DNA of 64,000 nucleotides, taken from contig NZ_JAPIVK010000023.1 in the NCBI RefSeq assembly GCF_026183675.1, positions 1 through 64,000 on the forward strand, given 5' to 3'. Below the pieces are notes generated by a model. The model saw only the letters and a list, made by a program, of their open reading frames with translations, made no database searches and was not told the origin of the DNA. The DNA comes from Microbulbifer halophilus (GTDB taxonomy: Bacteria > Pseudomonadota > Gammaproteobacteria > Pseudomonadales > Cellvibrionaceae). A program made the translations under genes and the position numbers. How positions within the stretch are numbered: the first letter of the stretch is position 1; every line of letters starts with the position of its first letter. This document shows positions 30,466 through 41,388 of the stretch, one piece after another.

Positions 30466-30990
30466 TCAGAAGTTGTCGGTGCGGGCGAACAGACCCACGC
30501 GCAGATCCCTGGCACTGTATATTTCGCGGCCGTCTACGGAAACCGTGCCGTCGCCGATGCCCATTACCAGCCTGCGCTCGACCAGCCGGCTCATCTGGAT
30601 ATGGTAGGTGACCTTTTTGTTGGTCGGTAGAATCTGGCCGGTAAACTTCACTTCGCCGCAGCCGAGGGCGCGGCCGCGGCCGGGGTTGCCCTTCCAGGCC
30701 AGGAAGTAACCGAGCAGCTGCCACATGGCGTCGAGGCCCAGGCAGCCGGGCATCACCGGGTCGCCGGGAAAGTGGCAGTCGAAGAACCACAGGTCGGGGT
30801 GAATATCGAGCTCGGCGATCAGTTCGCCCTTGCCATAGGCACCGCCTTCCTTGGATACATGAGTGATGCGGTCGAGCATCAGCATATCGGGTGCGGGCAG
30901 CTGCGCGTTGCCGGGGCCGAACATCTCGCCGCGCGAGCAGGCCAGCAGTTCTTCTTTGTCGTAGCTGCTTTTTTGAACGAAGTTACTCAT
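30466..30990 (-). CDS. fabA: 3-hydroxydecanoyl-ACP dehydratase/isomerase
   Basis: 174 residues (E. coli 172). FabA dehydrates 3-hydroxydecanoyl-ACP and isomerises the product to the cis-3 isomer, the branch point to unsaturated fatty acids. The catalytic region [20 protein letters not shown] with its active-site His is intact. GGGAATAAG precedes the ATG at 30990. First gene of fabAB. Confidence 0.97.
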   Translation of the reverse strand: MSNFVQKSSYDKEELLACSRGEMFGPGNAQLPAPDMLMLDRITHVSKEGGAYGKGELIAELDIHPDLWFFDCHFPGDPVMPGCLGLDAMWQLLGYFLAWKGNPGRGRALGCGEVKFTGQILPTNKKVTYHIQMSRLVERRLVMGIGDGTVSVDGREIYSARDLRVGLFARTDNF

Positions 30991-31051
30991 CTTATTCCCA
31001 TTTTTTTGGGTGTTCGCGCCACAGGGACTGGGCGTTTTTGCAAGAGCGGGC

Positions 31052-31079
31052 ATTCTAAAGACTGAGGATAGCTTGTCCA
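31052..31079 (-). promoter_or_regulatory. Promoter of fabA-fabB
   Basis: On the minus strand TGGACA (31079-31074) and TAGAAT (31057-31052) are 16 bp apart. The rest of the 31080-31357 gap toward galU holds no gene; several GC-rich short dyads (CCGCGG) are present. Only a partial resemblance to a FadR-type operator overlaps the -35. Confidence 0.7.
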
Positions 31080-31357
31080 GTCGGTCACTGTCCTTTTTGT
31101 GACCCGCAGTTGTTACTTTAGTCCCAACTGTGCCACGACCACCCGTCGCAGTGGAAGAGCCGGTTGGCACACGGGTTGCTGGTCCCTGTTTGCCCCTGCC
31201 CGGCGCGGCTTGCCGGCTGTTTTTGCGTGTAAGTGATAGCTGTAACCGATTTGTGATAAGTTGCCGCGTTAACCGCGGATACCGCGGTCCGGGTGCGATA
31301 CCGTTTCCGGCCTAGCGCGGGGAGCGCTGCATTCAAACAAGATGAATTGGGGAAAAA

Positions 31358-32206
31358 ATGCTTAGAAAATGTCTTTTCCCGGTTGCCGGTTATGGCACCC
31401 GGTTCCTGCCTGCCACCAAGGCCATGCCCAAAGAGATGCTGCCGCTGGTCAACAAGCCGCTGGTACAGTATGGCGTCGAGGAATCCATCGAGGCCGGCCT
31501 GGGCGAGATCGGTTTCGTGACCGGCCGCGGCAAGCGCGCCATCGAGGATCATTTCGATACCAATTTCGAGCTGGAGCACCAGATTTCCGGAACCGGTAAG
31601 GAAAAGTACCTGGACAGTGTGCGCAAGGTCATCGACGAGGCGAACTTCTCCTACACCCGGCAGGGGGAAATGCGCGGCCTGGGCGATGCCATCCTGCAGG
31701 GGCAGCGCCTGGTGGGCGACGAGCCCTTCGGCGTAGTGCTGGCGGATGACCTGTGCCTGAACGACGGCCTGGGCGTGCTGGGGCAGATGGTGCAGTTGTA
31801 CAAACAGTTCCGCTGCAGCATCGTTGCGGTGGAGGAAGTGCCGCGGGAGCATATCCACAAGTTCGGGGTTATCGCCGGCAACGAGATCAAGCCGGGACTG
31901 CACCAGGTGACCGATATGGTGGAGAAGCCGGCCGCCGAGGACGCACCCAGCAATCTGGCGATCATCGGTCGCTATATCCTCACTCCGGACATTTTCGACC
32001 TGATCCGCGAAACCCCACCGGGCAAGAACGGCGAGGTGCAGATCACCGATGCCCTGCTGACCCAGGCCCAGCGCGGTTGTGTGCTGGCATACAACTTCAA
32101 GGGGCGCCGTTTCGACTGCGGTTCCGTCGACGGCTTTATCGAGGCCACCAATTTTGTCTACGAGAATGTCTACCTGCCGAAGCAGGCCGAACTGGAGAAG
32201 AAGTAA
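31358..32206 (+). CDS. galU: UTP-glucose-1-phosphate uridylyltransferase
   Basis: 282 residues. It makes UDP-glucose for glycans and envelope sugars. The nucleotidyltransferase signature is PVAGYGTRFLPATKAMPKEM at 7-26, followed by VEKPAAEDAPSNLAIIGRYI. GGGG lies ahead of the ATG. The next gene starts at the base after its stop, so the two are translated from one message. Confidence 0.96.
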   Translation: MLRKCLFPVAGYGTRFLPATKAMPKEMLPLVNKPLVQYGVEESIEAGLGEIGFVTGRGKRAIEDHFDTNFELEHQISGTGKEKYLDSVRKVIDEANFSYTRQGEMRGLGDAILQGQRLVGDEPFGVVLADDLCLNDGLGVLGQMVQLYKQFRCSIVAVEEVPREHIHKFGVIAGNEIKPGLHQVTDMVEKPAAEDAPSNLAIIGRYILTPDIFDLIRETPPGKNGEVQITDALLTQAQRGCVLAYNFKGRRFDCGSVDGFIEATNFVYENVYLPKQAELEKK

Positions 32207-33571
32207 GTGACCGAGCTGACCTGTTTCAAGGCCTACGACCTGCGCGGCCGCGTGCCCGATGAGTTGAACACCGATGTCGCCTACCGGGTGGGGCGCGCCT
32301 TTGCGCAGTTTCTGGGAGCCCGGCGCGTGGTCGTGGGTCACGATATCCGCCTGACCAGCGGCGAGCTGACCGATGCCCTGGCCGAGGGGCTGCGCGATGC
32401 CGGTGCGGATGTATTCCATATCGGCGAGTGCGGCACCGAAGAGGTCTACTTTGCCACCTTCCATGGTCACTTCTCGGGAGAAAAGGCCGACGGCGGTATC
32501 TGCGTGACCGCCAGCCACAACCCGATGGATTACAACGGCATGAAGTTCGTGCGCTCCGGCAGCCGCCCGATCAGTGGCGATACCGGGCTCAGGGATATCA
32601 GGCGCCTGGCGGAGGACAACGACTTCGCCCCGGTTGAAAAGCGCGGCAAACTGCGGGACTACGCGCACCGCGAAGATTTCGTCAAACACCTGCTGGGCTA
32701 TGTCGACACCGACAAACTGAAACCGCTGAAACTGGTGGTCAACGCCGGCAACGGCGGCGCCGGTGCCGTGGTGGATGCGCTGGCCCCGCAGCTGCCGTTC
32801 GAGTTTGTGCGCGTACACCACGAGGCGGACGGGAGCTTCCCCAATGGCATTCCCAATCCCATCCTGACGGAAAATCGCGAGTCCACTTCGAGGGCAGTAA
32901 AGGAAAGCGGTGCCGATTTCGGTATCGCCTGGGATGGCGATTTCGATCGCTGCTTCTTCTTCGATGAAAACGGTGATTTTATCGAGGGTTACTATGTGGT
33001 GGGGCTGCTGGCCGAGGCCTTCCTGCTCAAGCAGCCGGGCAGCAAGGTCGTGCACGATCCGCGCCTGGTGTGGAACACCCAGGATATCGTTCGCGCCAAC
33101 GGCGGCGAGCCGATCGAGAGCAAGACCGGCCACGCGTTTATCAAGGAGCGCATGCGCAAGGAAAACGCCATCTACGGTGGCGAGATGAGTGCGCACCACT
33201 ATTTCCGCGATTTCGCCTACTGCGACAGCGGTATGATTCCCTGGCTGCTGGTGGCGGAGCTGGTCAGCCGCAGCGGCAAGCCCCTGTCGCAACTGGTGAG
33301 CGAACGCATGGCCGCCTTCCCCTGTTCCGGCGAGATCAATTCCAAGGTGGAAGATCCGGCGGCGCTGCTGAAAAAAGCCGGGAAACGGTATGGGGCGGAT
33401 GCAGAGAGCATCGAACACGTGGACGGTCTCAGCGTCGCCTTCGCGGACTGGCGCTTCAACCTGCGTATGTCCAACACCGAACCGGTGGTGCGTTTGAATG
33501 TCGAGTCCCGTGGGGACGAGGCGCTGATGCAGGAAAAGACCGGGGAATTATTGAAGCTGATTCGCGGCTGA
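32207..33571 (+). CDS. manB: Phosphomannomutase (ManB/CpsG type)
   Basis: 454 residues from a GTG directly after the galU stop. It is an alpha-D-phosphohexomutase: active-site serine loop in [14 protein letters not shown] (about 97-110), metal-binding DGDFDRC (about 243-249), and sugar-binding [12 protein letters not shown] (about 324-335). It interconverts mannose-6- and mannose-1-phosphate, feeding AlgA/ManC; some members also use glucose phosphates. Pairing with galU suggests a sugar-nucleotide supply operon. Confidence 0.92.
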   Translation: MTELTCFKAYDLRGRVPDELNTDVAYRVGRAFAQFLGARRVVVGHDIRLTSGELTDALAEGLRDAGADVFHIGECGTEEVYFATFHGHFSGEKADGGICVTASHNPMDYNGMKFVRSGSRPISGDTGLRDIRRLAEDNDFAPVEKRGKLRDYAHREDFVKHLLGYVDTDKLKPLKLVVNAGNGGAGAVVDALAPQLPFEFVRVHHEADGSFPNGIPNPILTENRESTSRAVKESGADFGIAWDGDFDRCFFFDENGDFIEGYYVVGLLAEAFLLKQPGSKVVHDPRLVWNTQDIVRANGGEPIESKTGHAFIKERMRKENAIYGGEMSAHHYFRDFAYCDSGMIPWLLVAELVSRSGKPLSQLVSERMAAFPCSGEINSKVEDPAALLKKAGKRYGADAESIEHVDGLSVAFADWRFNLRMSNTEPVVRLNVESRGDEALMQEKTGELLKLIRG

Positions 33572-33645
33572 CGCCGCGCCCAGGGTATACCCGGTGCAGG
33601 GAAAGAATCCCGTGCTGGGGCCTGACACTTGCCTCTCTAACATAG

Positions 33646-33683
33646 CTCCCCTCTCCCATCGGGAGAGGGGTTGGGGGAGAGGG
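33646..33683. repeat. CCCCTCTCC/GGAGAGGGG repeat, family C copy 1
   Basis: CTCCCCTCTCCC and GGGAGAGGGG form a stem with an AT-containing loop, followed by TTGGGGGAGAGGG. It lies between the converging ends of manB and ispB. Similar copies are at 36903 and 41389, all in the same orientation. Confidence 0.8.
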
Positions 33684-33698
33684 CGGTTACCGAAGCCC

Positions 33699-34661
33699 CT
33701 AAACCGTCCGCTCCACCGCAAAACTCGCCAGCTGTTGCAGTGCCGTTTTCTGATCACTGTCGGGCAGCAGGGCCAGCTGGTCCCTGGCGTTGTCCACCGC
33801 CGCCCGCGCCCGCTCCATGGTGTACTCCAGCGCTCCGCATTCCTCAATGGCCGTGACAATCTCTGTGAGCCTGTCGGCGCTGCGCTGCTCGATCGCCTCG
33901 CGCACCAGTGCCGCCTGGGTCCCGGAACCATTGGCCATGGTGTAAATCAGCGGCAGGGTGGGCTTGCCCTCGGCCAGGTCGTCGCCGACATTCTTGCCCA
34001 GCTCCTCGGCATTGCCGCGGTAGTCCAGGGCGTCGTCCACCAGTTGGAAGGCCAGTCCCAGGTGGCGGCCGTAGAGTTTGAGGGCGTTGCGCTGCCCGTC
34101 GGTACAGCCCGCCAGTACCGCCGCCGTCTCGCAGGCGGCCTCGAACAGGGCGCCGGTCTTCTTGTGGATCACCCTGAAGTAATTGTCCTCGCTCACTGCC
34201 GGGTCGCCGGCGTTGACCAGTTGCTGCACCTCGCCCTCGGCGATGGTGTTGGTGGTCTCGGACAGGATCGACATGATGTCCATATCCCGCAGGGCCACCA
34301 TCATCTGGAAGGCGCGGGAGTAGAGGAAGTCTCCCACGAGCACCGCCGGCGCATTGCCCCACCTGGCGTTGGCGGTGATACGGCCGCGGCGCATGTCGGA
34401 CGTGTCCACCACATCGTCGTGTAGCAGCGTGGCGGTGTGGATGAACTCGATGATCGCCGCCAGGTCGATATGATCGCGGCCGCAATAGCCCGCGGCGCGG
34501 GTACACAGCAGTACCAGCAGCGGCCGCAGGCGCTTGCCGCCCGCCTCGACCAGGTAGTGGCCGATATTCTCGACCAGGGGAACGTCCGAGTGCAGTTGGT
34601 CGATGATCCGCTGGTTGACTGCGGCGAAGTCGTCGGCCGCGACCCGGTGGAAAGGCAGCAT
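33699..34661 (-). CDS. ispB: Octaprenyl (long-chain polyprenyl) diphosphate synthase
   Basis: 320 residues. It makes the polyprenyl side chain of ubiquinone. Both aspartate-rich motifs are present: DDVVDTSDMRRG at about 83-94 and DDALDYRG at about 209-216. KRLRPLLVLL is the conserved N-terminal element. It is divergent from rplU, as in Pseudomonas. Chain length (C40 to C45) cannot be decided from the sequence. Confidence 0.95.
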   Translation of the reverse strand: MLPFHRVAADDFAAVNQRIIDQLHSDVPLVENIGHYLVEAGGKRLRPLLVLLCTRAAGYCGRDHIDLAAIIEFIHTATLLHDDVVDTSDMRRGRITANARWGNAPAVLVGDFLYSRAFQMMVALRDMDIMSILSETTNTIAEGEVQQLVNAGDPAVSEDNYFRVIHKKTGALFEAACETAAVLAGCTDGQRNALKLYGRHLGLAFQLVDDALDYRGNAEELGKNVGDDLAEGKPTLPLIYTMANGSGTQAALVREAIEQRSADRLTEIVTAIEECGALEYTMERARAAVDNARDQLALLPDSDQKTALQQLASFAVERTV

Positions 34662-34750
34662 TCGAGGGTTCCTTATACTACTTGCTGGGCGCCGCTCCGG
34701 CGATGTCGTCCGGGCGGCGAGGGTGTCATTGAGCGCTAAACAGTGCGCTA

Positions 34751-34779
34751 TTGTATCAATCTCGCGAATTGATTAGAAT
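34751..34779 (+). promoter_or_regulatory. Promoter of rplU-rpmA
   Basis: TTGTAT (34751-34756) and TAGAAT (34774-34779) with 17-bp spacing. The predicted leader is about 150 nt and contains several short GC-rich dyads. Confidence 0.8.
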
Positions 34780-34936
34780 CTGCGCCCCGCTTTGGCCGGC
34801 TCCCACGTGTGGGGATTGGTCGGGGGCGGATAGTTTTAACTACACGGCGCAAGCTCCCGAAATGCGGAGCAGTGACTGACCGGTACGCCGGCGTCCTCCC
34901 GCTGCTTCGTGTCGTCCATCCCGGAGCATAGAGAAT

Positions 34937-35248
34937 ATGTACGCTGTAATTGAGAGCGGTGGCAAGCAGCACCGCGTGGAAGAGGGCGAAGTACTTCGCC
35001 TGGAGAAGCTGGAAGTCGCCACCGGCGAATCCATCGATTTTGACAAGGTGCTGATGGTTGTCGACGGCGACAAGATTGACATCGGTGCCCCGGTCGTAGA
35101 CGGCGCTAAAGTGACTGCCGAAGTGGTGAACCACGCGCGCGGCGATAAGGTGAAGATCATCAAATTCCGCCGCCGCAAGCACTCCATGACCCGTCAGGGC
35201 CACCGTCAGTGGTACACCGAAGTTAAAATCACTGGCATCAAGGCATAA
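34937..35248 (+). CDS. rplU: 50S ribosomal protein L21
   Basis: 103 residues, equal to E. coli: [20 protein letters not shown] and [16 protein letters not shown]. It binds 23S rRNA near L20. The standard rplU-rpmA-obgE order follows. Confidence 0.98.
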   Translation: MYAVIESGGKQHRVEEGEVLRLEKLEVATGESIDFDKVLMVVDGDKIDIGAPVVDGAKVTAEVVNHARGDKVKIIKFRRRKHSMTRQGHRQWYTEVKITGIKA

Positions 35249-35266
35249 GTAGAGGAGTAACGACTC

Positions 35267-35524
35267 ATGGCACACAAGAAAGCTGGCGGTAGTACGCGCA
35301 ATGGGCGCGATTCCGAGAGTAAACGCCTGGGCGTGAAGCGCTTTGGCGGCCAGTCTGCAGTGGCAGGCAACATCATCGTGCGTCAACGCGGCACCAAGTT
35401 CCACGCCGGCGTCAACGTTGGCATGGGCAAGGACCACACCCTGTTCGCCACCGCGGACGGCGTTGTGAAGTTCGAAGTGAAGGGCCCCCAGAGTCGCAAG
35501 TATGTTTCCATCGAAACTGCCTGA
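35267..35524 (+). CDS. rpmA: 50S ribosomal protein L27
   Basis: 85 residues. It begins [20 protein letters not shown], the gammaproteobacterial form whose N-terminal tail reaches the peptidyl-transferase centre without a cleavable leader. 18 bases after rplU. Confidence 0.98.
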   Translation: MAHKKAGGSTRNGRDSESKRLGVKRFGGQSAVAGNIIVRQRGTKFHAGVNVGMGKDHTLFATADGVVKFEVKGPQSRKYVSIETA

Positions 35525-35534
35525 GCGGTTCTGA

Positions 35535-36893
<1,359 letters not shown>

Positions 36894-36902
36894 TTCATCA
36901 TG

Positions 36903-36942
36903 CTCCCCTCTCCGCTTGCGGGGGAGGGGCTGGGGGAAGGGG
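36903..36942. repeat. Family C repeat, copy 2, overlapping the proB ribosome-binding site
   Basis: CTCCCCTCTCC pairs with GGGGAGGGG, then CTGGGGGAAGGGG. It fills the 52-base obgE-proB gap, and its last bases (GAAGGGG) sit 3 bases before the proB ATG at 36946, the expected Shine-Dalgarno place. Confidence 0.8.
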
Positions 36943-36945
36943 AAA

Positions 36946-38079
36946 ATGGACTCCGCATCGTCTCGCCAGCAGCTTGCCACCGCCAGACGCTGGGTCATCA
37001 AAATCGGCAGCGCCCTGCTGACCGACAACGGGCGCGGGGTCAACCGCGCCGCGATTTTCAACTGGGTGGAGCAGATCGCCGCGCTGCGCGATCGGGGTGT
37101 CGAGGTGATCCTGGTCTCCTCCGGCGCCGTCGCCGCCGGTATGGACCGCCTCGGCTGGCGCCGTCGCCCGGAATCCGTACACCAGTTGCAGGCCGCCGCC
37201 GCCATAGGCCAGAGTCACCTGGTGCAGGTCTACGAGCACGCCTTCGGCCAGTTCGATTGCCGCACCGCGCAGATCCTGCTCGATCACGACGACCTCTCCA
37301 ACCGCACTCGCTACCTGAACGCCCGCAGCACCCTGCGCACGCTGCTGTCCCTCGGCGCCCTGCCGATCGTCAACGAAAACGACACCGTGGTCACCGACGA
37401 GATCCGCTTCGGTGACAACGACACCCTGGCGGCACTGGTGGCGAACCTGGTGGAGGCGGACGCACTGCTGATCCTCACCGATGCCGACGGCCTCTTCACC
37501 CGGGATCCCCGCGACAATCCCGACGCAGAGCTGGTGGGCGAGGCCTCGGCCATCGACCCGTCGCTGATGGCCATGGCCGGCGGCTCCCGCAGCGGCCTCG
37601 GCCGCGGCGGCATGAGTACCAAGGTGCGCGCGGCGCAACTGGCGGCCCGCTCCGGTGCCTGCACGGCGATCGCCGGCGGTGCGCGGGAGGACGTTATCGA
37701 GCGCATCTGCGCCGGCGAGCCGCTGGGCACGCTGCTGCTGCCGGAGGCGGACCCGCTGACCGCGCGCAAGCGCTGGCTGGCGGGCCAGTTACAGCTGCGC
37801 GGTCGCCTGACACTGGACGCCGGCGCCGAGCGGGCGCTGCGGGAACAGGGCAAGAGCTTGCTGGCGGTCGGTGTGACAGCGGTCGACGGTCGCTTCCGTC
37901 GCGGCGACCTGGTGTCCTGCTGCAATGCCGAAGGCGGGGAGATCGCCCGCGGCCTGGCCAATTACGACTGTGGCGAGACCGCGAGAATTCTCGGCTGCTC
38001 CTCCGAGCGTTTTGCAGAGCTGCTGGGCTACCGCGACGACGACGAGCTGATTCACCGCGACAACCTGATTCTGCTTTAG
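36946..38079 (+). CDS. proB: Glutamate 5-kinase
   Basis: 377 residues. It phosphorylates glutamate in the first step of proline synthesis. The amino-acid-kinase domain shows [33 protein letters not shown] and [22 protein letters not shown]-terminal PUA domain (about 280-377) is present. The start at 36946 is taken because GAAGGGG, part of a repeat, is the ribosome-binding site; the upstream alternative at 36916 lies inside that repeat. Confidence 0.96.
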   Translation: MDSASSRQQLATARRWVIKIGSALLTDNGRGVNRAAIFNWVEQIAALRDRGVEVILVSSGAVAAGMDRLGWRRRPESVHQLQAAAAIGQSHLVQVYEHAFGQFDCRTAQILLDHDDLSNRTRYLNARSTLRTLLSLGALPIVNENDTVVTDEIRFGDNDTLAALVANLVEADALLILTDADGLFTRDPRDNPDAELVGEASAIDPSLMAMAGGSRSGLGRGGMSTKVRAAQLAARSGACTAIAGGAREDVIERICAGEPLGTLLLPEADPLTARKRWLAGQLQLRGRLTLDAGAERALREQGKSLLAVGVTAVDGRFRRGDLVSCCNAEGGEIARGLANYDCGETARILGCSSERFAELLGYRDDDELIHRDNLILL

Positions 38080-38125
38080 GGGCTGGGCGTCTCCTGGCGA
38101 ATACGATGGCGATACGGAGGGGAAT

Positions 38126-38746
38126 ATGAGCCTGGATTTTTTCAGGGGGGAATGGCGAAGGCTGTTGGTGGACACCCTGGTGGTGTTGATCGGTGTGCTG
38201 GCGGCGCTGGTGCTGAACAATGTCCGCGAGGACATCATGGCGAAGCAGGCCGCGCGGGGCGCCACGGCGCGTCTGGTGCAGGAGGTGGCGGATAACGCAG
38301 AAGCGCTGCGCGATACCCGCGAGGTGACGCAGCGGCGGTTATTGGCTCTGCGTGAACTGCGCGAAGAGCTGCCGGCCGATAAGAGTCTGAGAGAGCTGGT
38401 GGATCGCTTCCACGGCTACTGGGTGGTCGAGTTGAATGCGTCGTCCTGGGAGTACCTGTCCCGCAGTGCCCTGGCGGATTCGGTAGACCCGGATCTGCTG
38501 CAGCAGGCCTTCGCGCTGTACAAGGTCAACAGGCGCTTCGACCAGTTGAACGGCCAGATTCAGAATTTTGTCTACTCGGAAACCTTTGTCTCGCCGGACG
38601 CAGCGGCAACCGCATTGAACATTTCCGAGGCGATCATGACGCAGCAACTGCGATGGTCGAGGGAATTGTTGCCGCAGTACGAAGAGTTTCTCGACCACTA
38701 CGCCGAAGAGGGGCCCGGGGGGCAGAAAAAGGTCGCCCTGAAATAA
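38126..38746 (+). CDS. Unknown protein with N-terminal membrane anchor
   Basis: 206 residues that I cannot assign. Residues 13-31 (LLVDTLVVLIGVLAALVLN) form one transmembrane helix, followed by NVREDIMAKQA and a long helical, probably coiled-coil region (LVQEVADNAEALRDTREVTQ). The 'VVLIGVLAALVLN-WRE' start is common in uncharacterised bacterial membrane proteins. GGAGGGGAAT gives a good ribosome-binding site. It begins an accessory block between proB and rpsT. Confidence 0.65.
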   Translation: MSLDFFRGEWRRLLVDTLVVLIGVLAALVLNNVREDIMAKQAARGATARLVQEVADNAEALRDTREVTQRRLLALRELREELPADKSLRELVDRFHGYWVVELNASSWEYLSRSALADSVDPDLLQQAFALYKVNRRFDQLNGQIQNFVYSETFVSPDAAATALNISEAIMTQQLRWSRELLPQYEEFLDHYAEEGPGGQKKVALK

Positions 38747-38885
38747 CTCTTGGCGCGGGCGTTTTGTAGAGGGAGAGTCACCGGTTGCAGCCCGCACCAA
38801 ATATTGGCGCTGGAAAACCCTGCCTGCCGTCGGTTGTGGGTTAGCCTCTTGTCTCATCGGCCAGGGACTGTGCGAGGGATGTGCA

Positions 38886-39482
38886 ATGGATGAAATACAG
38901 CAGACAGAGCGGCAGATTACCGAGCTGATCGGGAAGCTGAATGCGCTGCGCAAAAAGCACTGCGGCAAGGCGGTGCACAACTATCTCTTCAGTACCCTGG
39001 ATGGCGAGGTCCCGATGCTGGACCTGTTCGCCGACCACAAGCGGCTTCTGCTGATCCACAACATGGGCCGGGGCTGTCGCTACTGCACCCTGTGGGCCGA
39101 TGGTTTCAATGGCCTGCTGCCGCACCTCGAATCGGCGATGTCCGTGGTGCTGGTGTCGAAAGATGCCCCGGATGTGCAGCGCCAGTTTGCCAACAGCCGC
39201 GGCTGGCGCTTCCGTCTCGCCTCCCACGGCGGCGGCGACTATATCCGTGAGCAGTCCGTGGTACCGGGGGAGGGCAATACGCCCGGTGCGGTGGTCTACG
39301 AGCGCGAAGGGGATACCATTTTCCGCAAGAACGGCTGCGTTTTCGGGCCCGGGGATATTTACTGCGCCATGTGGAGTCTGCTGGGGCTGGCGGGGCTCGG
39401 GGAGGAGGACTGGACACCGCAGTTCAGCTATGGGCAGAGCCCGCAGAAACTCGGCGACGGTGACGCCGGCCCGGCCGATTGA
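38886..39482 (+). CDS. DUF899-family thioredoxin-like protein
   Basis: 198 residues. The pattern LFADHKRLLLIHNMGRGCRY CTLWADGF (with a Cys-x2-Cys at about 62-65), later SVVLVSKDAPDVQRQFANSR and GWRFRLASH, matches DUF899, a family with a thioredoxin-like fold and unproven function. Its stop nearly meets the following Crp-like gene (17-base gap to the chosen start), so the two are probably one transcript. Confidence 0.8.
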   Translation: MDEIQQTERQITELIGKLNALRKKHCGKAVHNYLFSTLDGEVPMLDLFADHKRLLLIHNMGRGCRYCTLWADGFNGLLPHLESAMSVVLVSKDAPDVQRQFANSRGWRFRLASHGGGDYIREQSVVPGEGNTPGAVVYEREGDTIFRKNGCVFGPGDIYCAMWSLLGLAGLGEEDWTPQFSYGQSPQKLGDGDAGPAD

Positions 39483-39499
39483 ACGCGGGGATATTGTCG

Positions 39500-40120
39500 A
39501 TGACGGATTCCGCCGTACAACAGGAGCGGTTGCGCATGCTCCTGAGCCGGATAGTGACGATCCCGGATCCGGCCTGGGAAGCGGCGCGCCCTCTTTTTGT
39601 GTCGCGCCCGTTCGGCGCGGCGGCACATCTCGTGGAGGCGGGTGTGTCGACGGAGACCCTGTTTTTCCTGACCGAAGGCCTGGTCCGTTTCTATTACCTG
39701 GATGCGCAGGGGCGCGAATACAACAAGAGCTTTGCTGGCGAGGGGCTGGTGGTGACCAGCGTCTCCTCCCTGGTAACCGGAACGCCGTCGCCATTTTTCA
39801 TCCAGGCGCTGTTGCCTGTGCGGTCGCTGGCGATGGGATACCGGGATTATCTCGGACTGGCGGAGTCTTTTCCCGCGTGGCGGCAGTTGCAGTTGCGCCT
39901 GCTGGAGCAACTGGTGATCAAGAAGGAGCGCCGCGAGGCGGACTTCCTGCGCTTGCCCGCCGCGGAGCGCTACCGGCAGTTCCTGCGCGAGCATGCCGCC
40001 ATCGCCGACGCCATTCCCAACTACCATATCGCCTCCTACCTCGGCATTACCGAAGTGGCCCTGTCGCGTATTCGCAGGCGTCTGAAATTAACCGGGGTTA
40101 ATGACCCGGTAGTGGGCTGA
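39500..40120 (+). CDS. Crp/Fnr-family transcriptional regulator
   Basis: 206 residues. The N-terminal cyclic-nucleotide-binding fold (TLFFLTEGLVRFYYLDAQGR) lacks an obvious phosphate-binding cassette, and the C-terminal winged helix shows IASYLGITEVALSRIRRRLK. This helix-turn-helix style resembles Crp-like regulators common in Bacteroidota. The start at 39500 is chosen for spacing from GGGG; an in-frame TTG at 39479 overlaps the DUF899 stop. Likely regulates the neighbouring DUF899 and SDR genes; ligand unknown. Confidence 0.82.
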   Translation: MTDSAVQQERLRMLLSRIVTIPDPAWEAARPLFVSRPFGAAAHLVEAGVSTETLFFLTEGLVRFYYLDAQGREYNKSFAGEGLVVTSVSSLVTGTPSPFFIQALLPVRSLAMGYRDYLGLAESFPAWRQLQLRLLEQLVIKKERREADFLRLPAAERYRQFLREHAAIADAIPNYHIASYLGITEVALSRIRRRLKLTGVNDPVVG

Positions 40121-40159
40121 GCCGAAGCTGCATCTCTTTATCAGCAGGGAGATGCGCGA

Positions 40160-40897
40160 ATGAATCTGAGAGGCAATACCATCCTGGTCACCGGCGGCAG
40201 CGAGGGGGTCGGTTTCGCGCTGGCCCGCGCGCTGGTGGACCATAACCGGGTGATCGTCTGCGGGCGCAGTGAAGAGAAACTGCGCCGGGCCCAATCGGAG
40301 GTGCCGGAGCTGCATACCCGGGTCTGCGATATTACCGATGCTAACCAGCGGGGAGAGCTGCTCTCCGCCATCGAGCACGACTTTCCGGAGCTCAATATCC
40401 TGATCAACAACGCCGGCGGCGGACATCCGGTCGATCCACTGGATCCCGCCGCTGCAGAAATCGCACTGCACGCCGATATGGCCCTGAATTTTACCGCACC
40501 GGCCGAGCTGGCCACCCGGCTGTTGCCGCGACTGCGCGCCCGGCCCCGCGCGGCGATCGTCAACATCACCACCGGCCTGGTGTACCTGCCCAAGGCGGAG
40601 CTGGCATTTTACTGTGCGGCCAAGGCGGCGCTGCACTCCTACAGCCGCAGCCTGCGCTGGGCGCTGCGAGGAGCGTCGGTCGAGGTGTACGAGGTGTTGC
40701 TGCCGCTGGTGGATACCAATTTCCACCGCGGCAGGCTGCCGCAGAATATCCCCGCGATCAGCGCCGAGCGGGCGGCGCGGCTGGCCCTGAAGGGCATGCT
40801 GCGCGGCGCGCCGGAACTGCGCCCCGGGAAATCGGCGCTGGCGCGCTGGCTGGATTTCCTGGCACCCCGCCGCGGCCTGGCGGCGGTGAATGGCTGA
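40160..40897 (+). CDS. Short-chain dehydrogenase/reductase
   Basis: 245 residues. Rossmann motif TGGSEGVGFALARAL at about 11-25, NNAGGG at about 88, and catalytic Tyr-Lys in FYCAAKAAL (about 153-161). It resembles DltE-like oxidoreductases, but the substrate is unknown. GGGAGATG precedes the ATG. It follows the Crp-like gene by 39 bases and ends just before the rpsT terminator on the other strand. Confidence 0.85.
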   Translation: MNLRGNTILVTGGSEGVGFALARALVDHNRVIVCGRSEEKLRRAQSEVPELHTRVCDITDANQRGELLSAIEHDFPELNILINNAGGGHPVDPLDPAAAEIALHADMALNFTAPAELATRLLPRLRARPRAAIVNITTGLVYLPKAELAFYCAAKAALHSYSRSLRWALRGASVEVYEVLLPLVDTNFHRGRLPQNIPAISAERAARLALKGMLRGAPELRPGKSALARWLDFLAPRRGLAAVNG

Positions 40898-40907
40898 GGG
40901 GCGGGCA

Positions 40908-40936
40908 CAAAAAAGCCCCGCATCTGGCGGGGCTTT
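40908..40936 (-). terminator. Rho-independent terminator of rpsT (bidirectional)
   Basis: GCGGGGCTTT and its complement AAAGCCCCGC form the stem with a 4-5-base loop; on the minus strand a six-T run follows. It sits between the converging SDR and rpsT genes. Confidence 0.9.
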
Positions 40937-40963
40937 CGCAGGCGTCTTTTGAGTTGTCGACGC

Positions 40964-41230
40964 TCAGGCAGCCAGTGCCTTGACCTGTGAGTTCAGGCGG
41001 CTCTTGTGACGGGCGGCCTTATTCTTGTGAATAATGCCCTTGTCCGCCATACGGTCGATGACCGGAACGGCTGCTGCGTAGGCTGTCTTGGCTTTTTCCG
41101 CGTCACCTGCATCGATGGCCGCAACTACCTTCTTGATGTAGGTACGCACCATGGAGCGCAGGCTGGCGTTGTGGATACGGCGCTTGTCGTTCTGGCGCGC
41201 GCGCTTCTTCGCTTGAGGTGTGTTGGCCAC
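40964..41230 (-). CDS. rpsT: 30S ribosomal protein S20
   Basis: 88 residues (E. coli 87). [20 protein letters not shown] after the initiator is diagnostic. S20 binds the 5' domain of 16S rRNA. GGAG precedes the start. It is transcribed alone from a strong promoter at 41297. Confidence 0.97.
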   Translation of the reverse strand: MANTPQAKKRARQNDKRRIHNASLRSMVRTYIKKVVAAIDAGDAEKAKTAYAAAVPVIDRMADKGIIHKNKAARHKSRLNSQVKALAA

Positions 41231-41296
41231 CGGTTGCTCCTGTAGGAATCTCAGTAAATCTGTAACTAACGGGCCGGGGCCCGATCGGGACGCGAC

Positions 41297-41324
41297 ATTA
41301 TCGCCACGATTGGTTGTTTGTCAA
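41297..41324 (-). promoter_or_regulatory. Promoter of rpsT
   Basis: On the minus strand a perfect TTGACA (41324-41319) and GATAAT (41302-41297) are 16 bp apart. Confidence 0.85.
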
Positions 41325-41388
41325 CCGCGGGGAGCGTCCGGCCCCGGCTCGGCTTACGGGTCGCGGGACCGCCTGTCGCCGGAAGTTG

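Noticed and set aside
31074-31092. FadR-like operator over the fabA promoter
   Set aside because: Only part of the CTGGTCxGACCAG-type pattern is matched (TCCAGTCGGTCACTG) and the symmetry is poor.
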